Source of the DNA: DASRCB01 sp035653295
Lineage (GTDB): Bacteria > Acidobacteriota > Terriglobia > Bryobacterales > Bryobacteraceae
Direction: 5' to 3'
NCBI GenBank assembly: GCA_035653295.1
Contig: DASRCB010000040.1
Span: 1-7,013, forward strand
Length of the DNA stretch: 7,013 nucleotides
Part shown: one piece after another, positions 5,907 to 7,013 of the stretch
Layout of the letters: each line of letters opens with the position of its first letter
How positions within the stretch are numbered: the stretch's first letter is position 1
The notes under the pieces: model-generated
What the model was told of the DNA's origin: nothing
Seen by the model: only the letters and a program-made list of their open reading frames with translations
Databases searched by the model: none
Program-made: the position numbers and the translations under genes

Positions 5907-7013
5907 GTGTTTACTTCGTTCTCAACCGCACTCTCCGCTCTGAGCGCGACTACCACGGCCATCGATGTCGTGGGTAACAACCTCGCCAACCTGAACACGC
6001 CCGGTTTTAAAACCAGCACCGTGTCATTTCATGATCTGGTGACGCAATCGCTCGGCGCCGGTCTGGGCGAGACACAGGTCGGATTCGGCGTTGGGCCTCC
6101 CGTCACCCTGCGCCAGTTCTCCCAGGGCGCCATCCAGACCACCGGCGGACCGCTCGATGCCGCCATCCAGGGCGACGGCTTTTTTATCGTCACCGCCCAA
6201 AACGGCGCCCAGGAGTACACCCGTGGCGGCAACCTCCAGGTCGACGACGCGGGCGATCTGATGACCTCCACTGGCGAGAAGCTGCAGGGCTGGACCCTGG
6301 ACAGCACCGGGAAGCTGAACCTGAATGCGCCGATCAGCAACATCACCGTTCCCGTCGGCACTCTCAACCCGCCACAGAAGACGCAGTCGTTCTCGTTCGA
6401 TCTCAACCTCGACGCCTCCGCGGTCGCGGGCAGCGCCGCTGGCACTTTCTCCACGTCGATGACGGTCTATGACTCACTGGGTACGCAGCACGTGGTGACC
6501 GCCACCTTTACGAAGGACCCCGCCACGACCGGTAAGTGGAACTACTCTCTCACCGTCCCAGGGACCGACTTCACGTCAGGAACTTTCAAAGCGGTCACCG
6601 GCTCCGTGCAGTTCGACGCCAATGGCAAGCTCACGCCTGCCGTGCCCCCCGCCAACTACAAGCCACCTCAGGTGACGCTGACGGGATTGAAGGACGGGGC
6701 CGCGACGCAGACCATAACGTGGAATCTCTACGATCCGAAGACCACGCCATCCACTCCGCGCCTGACCCAGTTTGCTCAGCCATCGGCCGTGGCCGCGAAC
6801 GCACAGGATGGTCAGCCTGCGGCGCAGCTGGTCAAAGTGGGCCTCTCCGACGGCGGCCAGATTCTGGCGCAGTACTCGAACGGGCAGCAACTCGTCGTCG
6901 GCCAGCTGGCCATGGCCACAATTCGCAACCCGGAATCGCTCATCGCCGCCGGCAATAACAACTATCAGCTAAGCGCGCGAACCGCTCTGCCGGCCATCGG
7001 CACCCCGGGCACC
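5907..7013 (+). CDS. flgE: Flagellar hook protein FlgE (partial, C-terminus outside the window)
   Basis: FlgE is the major subunit of the hook, the universal joint between rod and filament, and is exported by the flagellar type III system. I translated it directly: 369 uninterrupted codons run from GTG 5907 to the right edge. The N-terminus is MFTSFSTALSALSATTTAID, with the signature VGNNLANLNTPGFK (22-35). GDGFFIVTAQNGAQEYTRGG and LQVDDAGDL belong to the conserved D1 region. The block TMTVYDSLGTQHVVTATFTK (read here as SMTVYDSLGTQH onward) is typical of the FlgE D2 domain. VGLSDGGQILAQYSNGQQLV and LAMATIRNPESLIAAGNNNY mark the return to D1, followed by ALPAIGTPGT at the edge. Only the last few dozen residues, the C-terminal helix, should be missing. 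No cysteine is seen. The start is set by AAGGAGG at 5896 and by the family N-terminus. Confidence 0.97.
   Translation, partial: MFTSFSTALSALSATTTAIDVVGNNLANLNTPGFKTSTVSFHDLVTQSLGAGLGETQVGFGVGPPVTLRQFSQGAIQTTGGPLDAAIQGDGFFIVTAQNGAQEYTRGGNLQVDDAGDLMTSTGEKLQGWTLDSTGKLNLNAPISNITVPVGTLNPPQKTQSFSFDLNLDASAVAGSAAGTFSTSMTVYDSLGTQHVVTATFTKDPATTGKWNYSLTVPGTDFTSGTFKAVTGSVQFDANGKLTPAVPPANYKPPQVTLTGLKDGAATQTITWNLYDPKTTPSTPRLTQFAQPSAVAANAQDGQPAAQLVKVGLSDGGQILAQYSNGQQLVVGQLAMATIRNPESLIAAGNNNYQLSARTALPAIGTPGT

Noticed and set aside
1..7013. A hidden novel system (defence, toxin-antitoxin, CRISPR, mobile element or RNA gene) within the window
   Set aside because: Apart from the control region and short gaps, all sequence is accounted for by eight contiguous flagellar genes; no repeats, integrase/transposase motifs or structured RNA signatures were seen.

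Overview
The window is one continuous block of flagellar rod, ring and hook genes from a high-GC, Gram-negative, flagellated bacterium. The P-ring (FlgI) and L-ring (FlgH) genes imply an outer membrane. The gene order (flgF-flgG-flgA-flgH-flgI divergent from fliK-flgD-flgE), the GC-rich coding style and the apparent sigma-54 promoters would fit Acidobacteriota or a deltaproteobacterium-like lineage, but that placement is inference. No RNA gene, mobile element, CRISPR array or foreign island was seen.

Layout. Minus strand, read from right to left: flgF (3989-3246, proximal rod), flgG (3231-2443, distal rod), flgA (2446-1529, P-ring chaperone), flgH (1532-852, L-ring) and flgI (from 850, P-ring, cut off by the left edge). 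These are packed as an operon: a 14-nt gap, two ATGA overlaps and a 1-nt gap. Plus strand: a FliK-like hook-length protein (4216-5526), flgD (5526-5855, hook cap scaffold) and flgE (from 5907, hook protein, cut off by the right edge).

Between the two operons lies a 226-nt divergent control region (3990-4215). Each side carries a good -24/-12 (GG-N10-GC) sigma-54 promoter match, placed so that transcription would begin only 11 nt (flgF) or about 17 nt (fliK) before the start codon. The roughly 145 bp between the two promoters has room for a shared enhancer-binding-protein site and holds one imperfect inverted repeat near its centre. No terminator is seen; both operons run off the window.

Together the left operon builds the rod and its P- and L-ring bushings, and the right operon builds the hook on top of it: cap, subunit and length control. 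A common sigma-54 control point would start rod/ring and hook synthesis at the same time. The window is otherwise a conventional flagellar cluster. The points worth a second look are the paired sigma-54 promoters, an FlgH with no cysteine at all and therefore no lipobox, and a 109-residue FlgD reduced to its N-terminal domain, with an in-frame TGA 13 codons before a TAA that overlaps the flgE Shine-Dalgarno.
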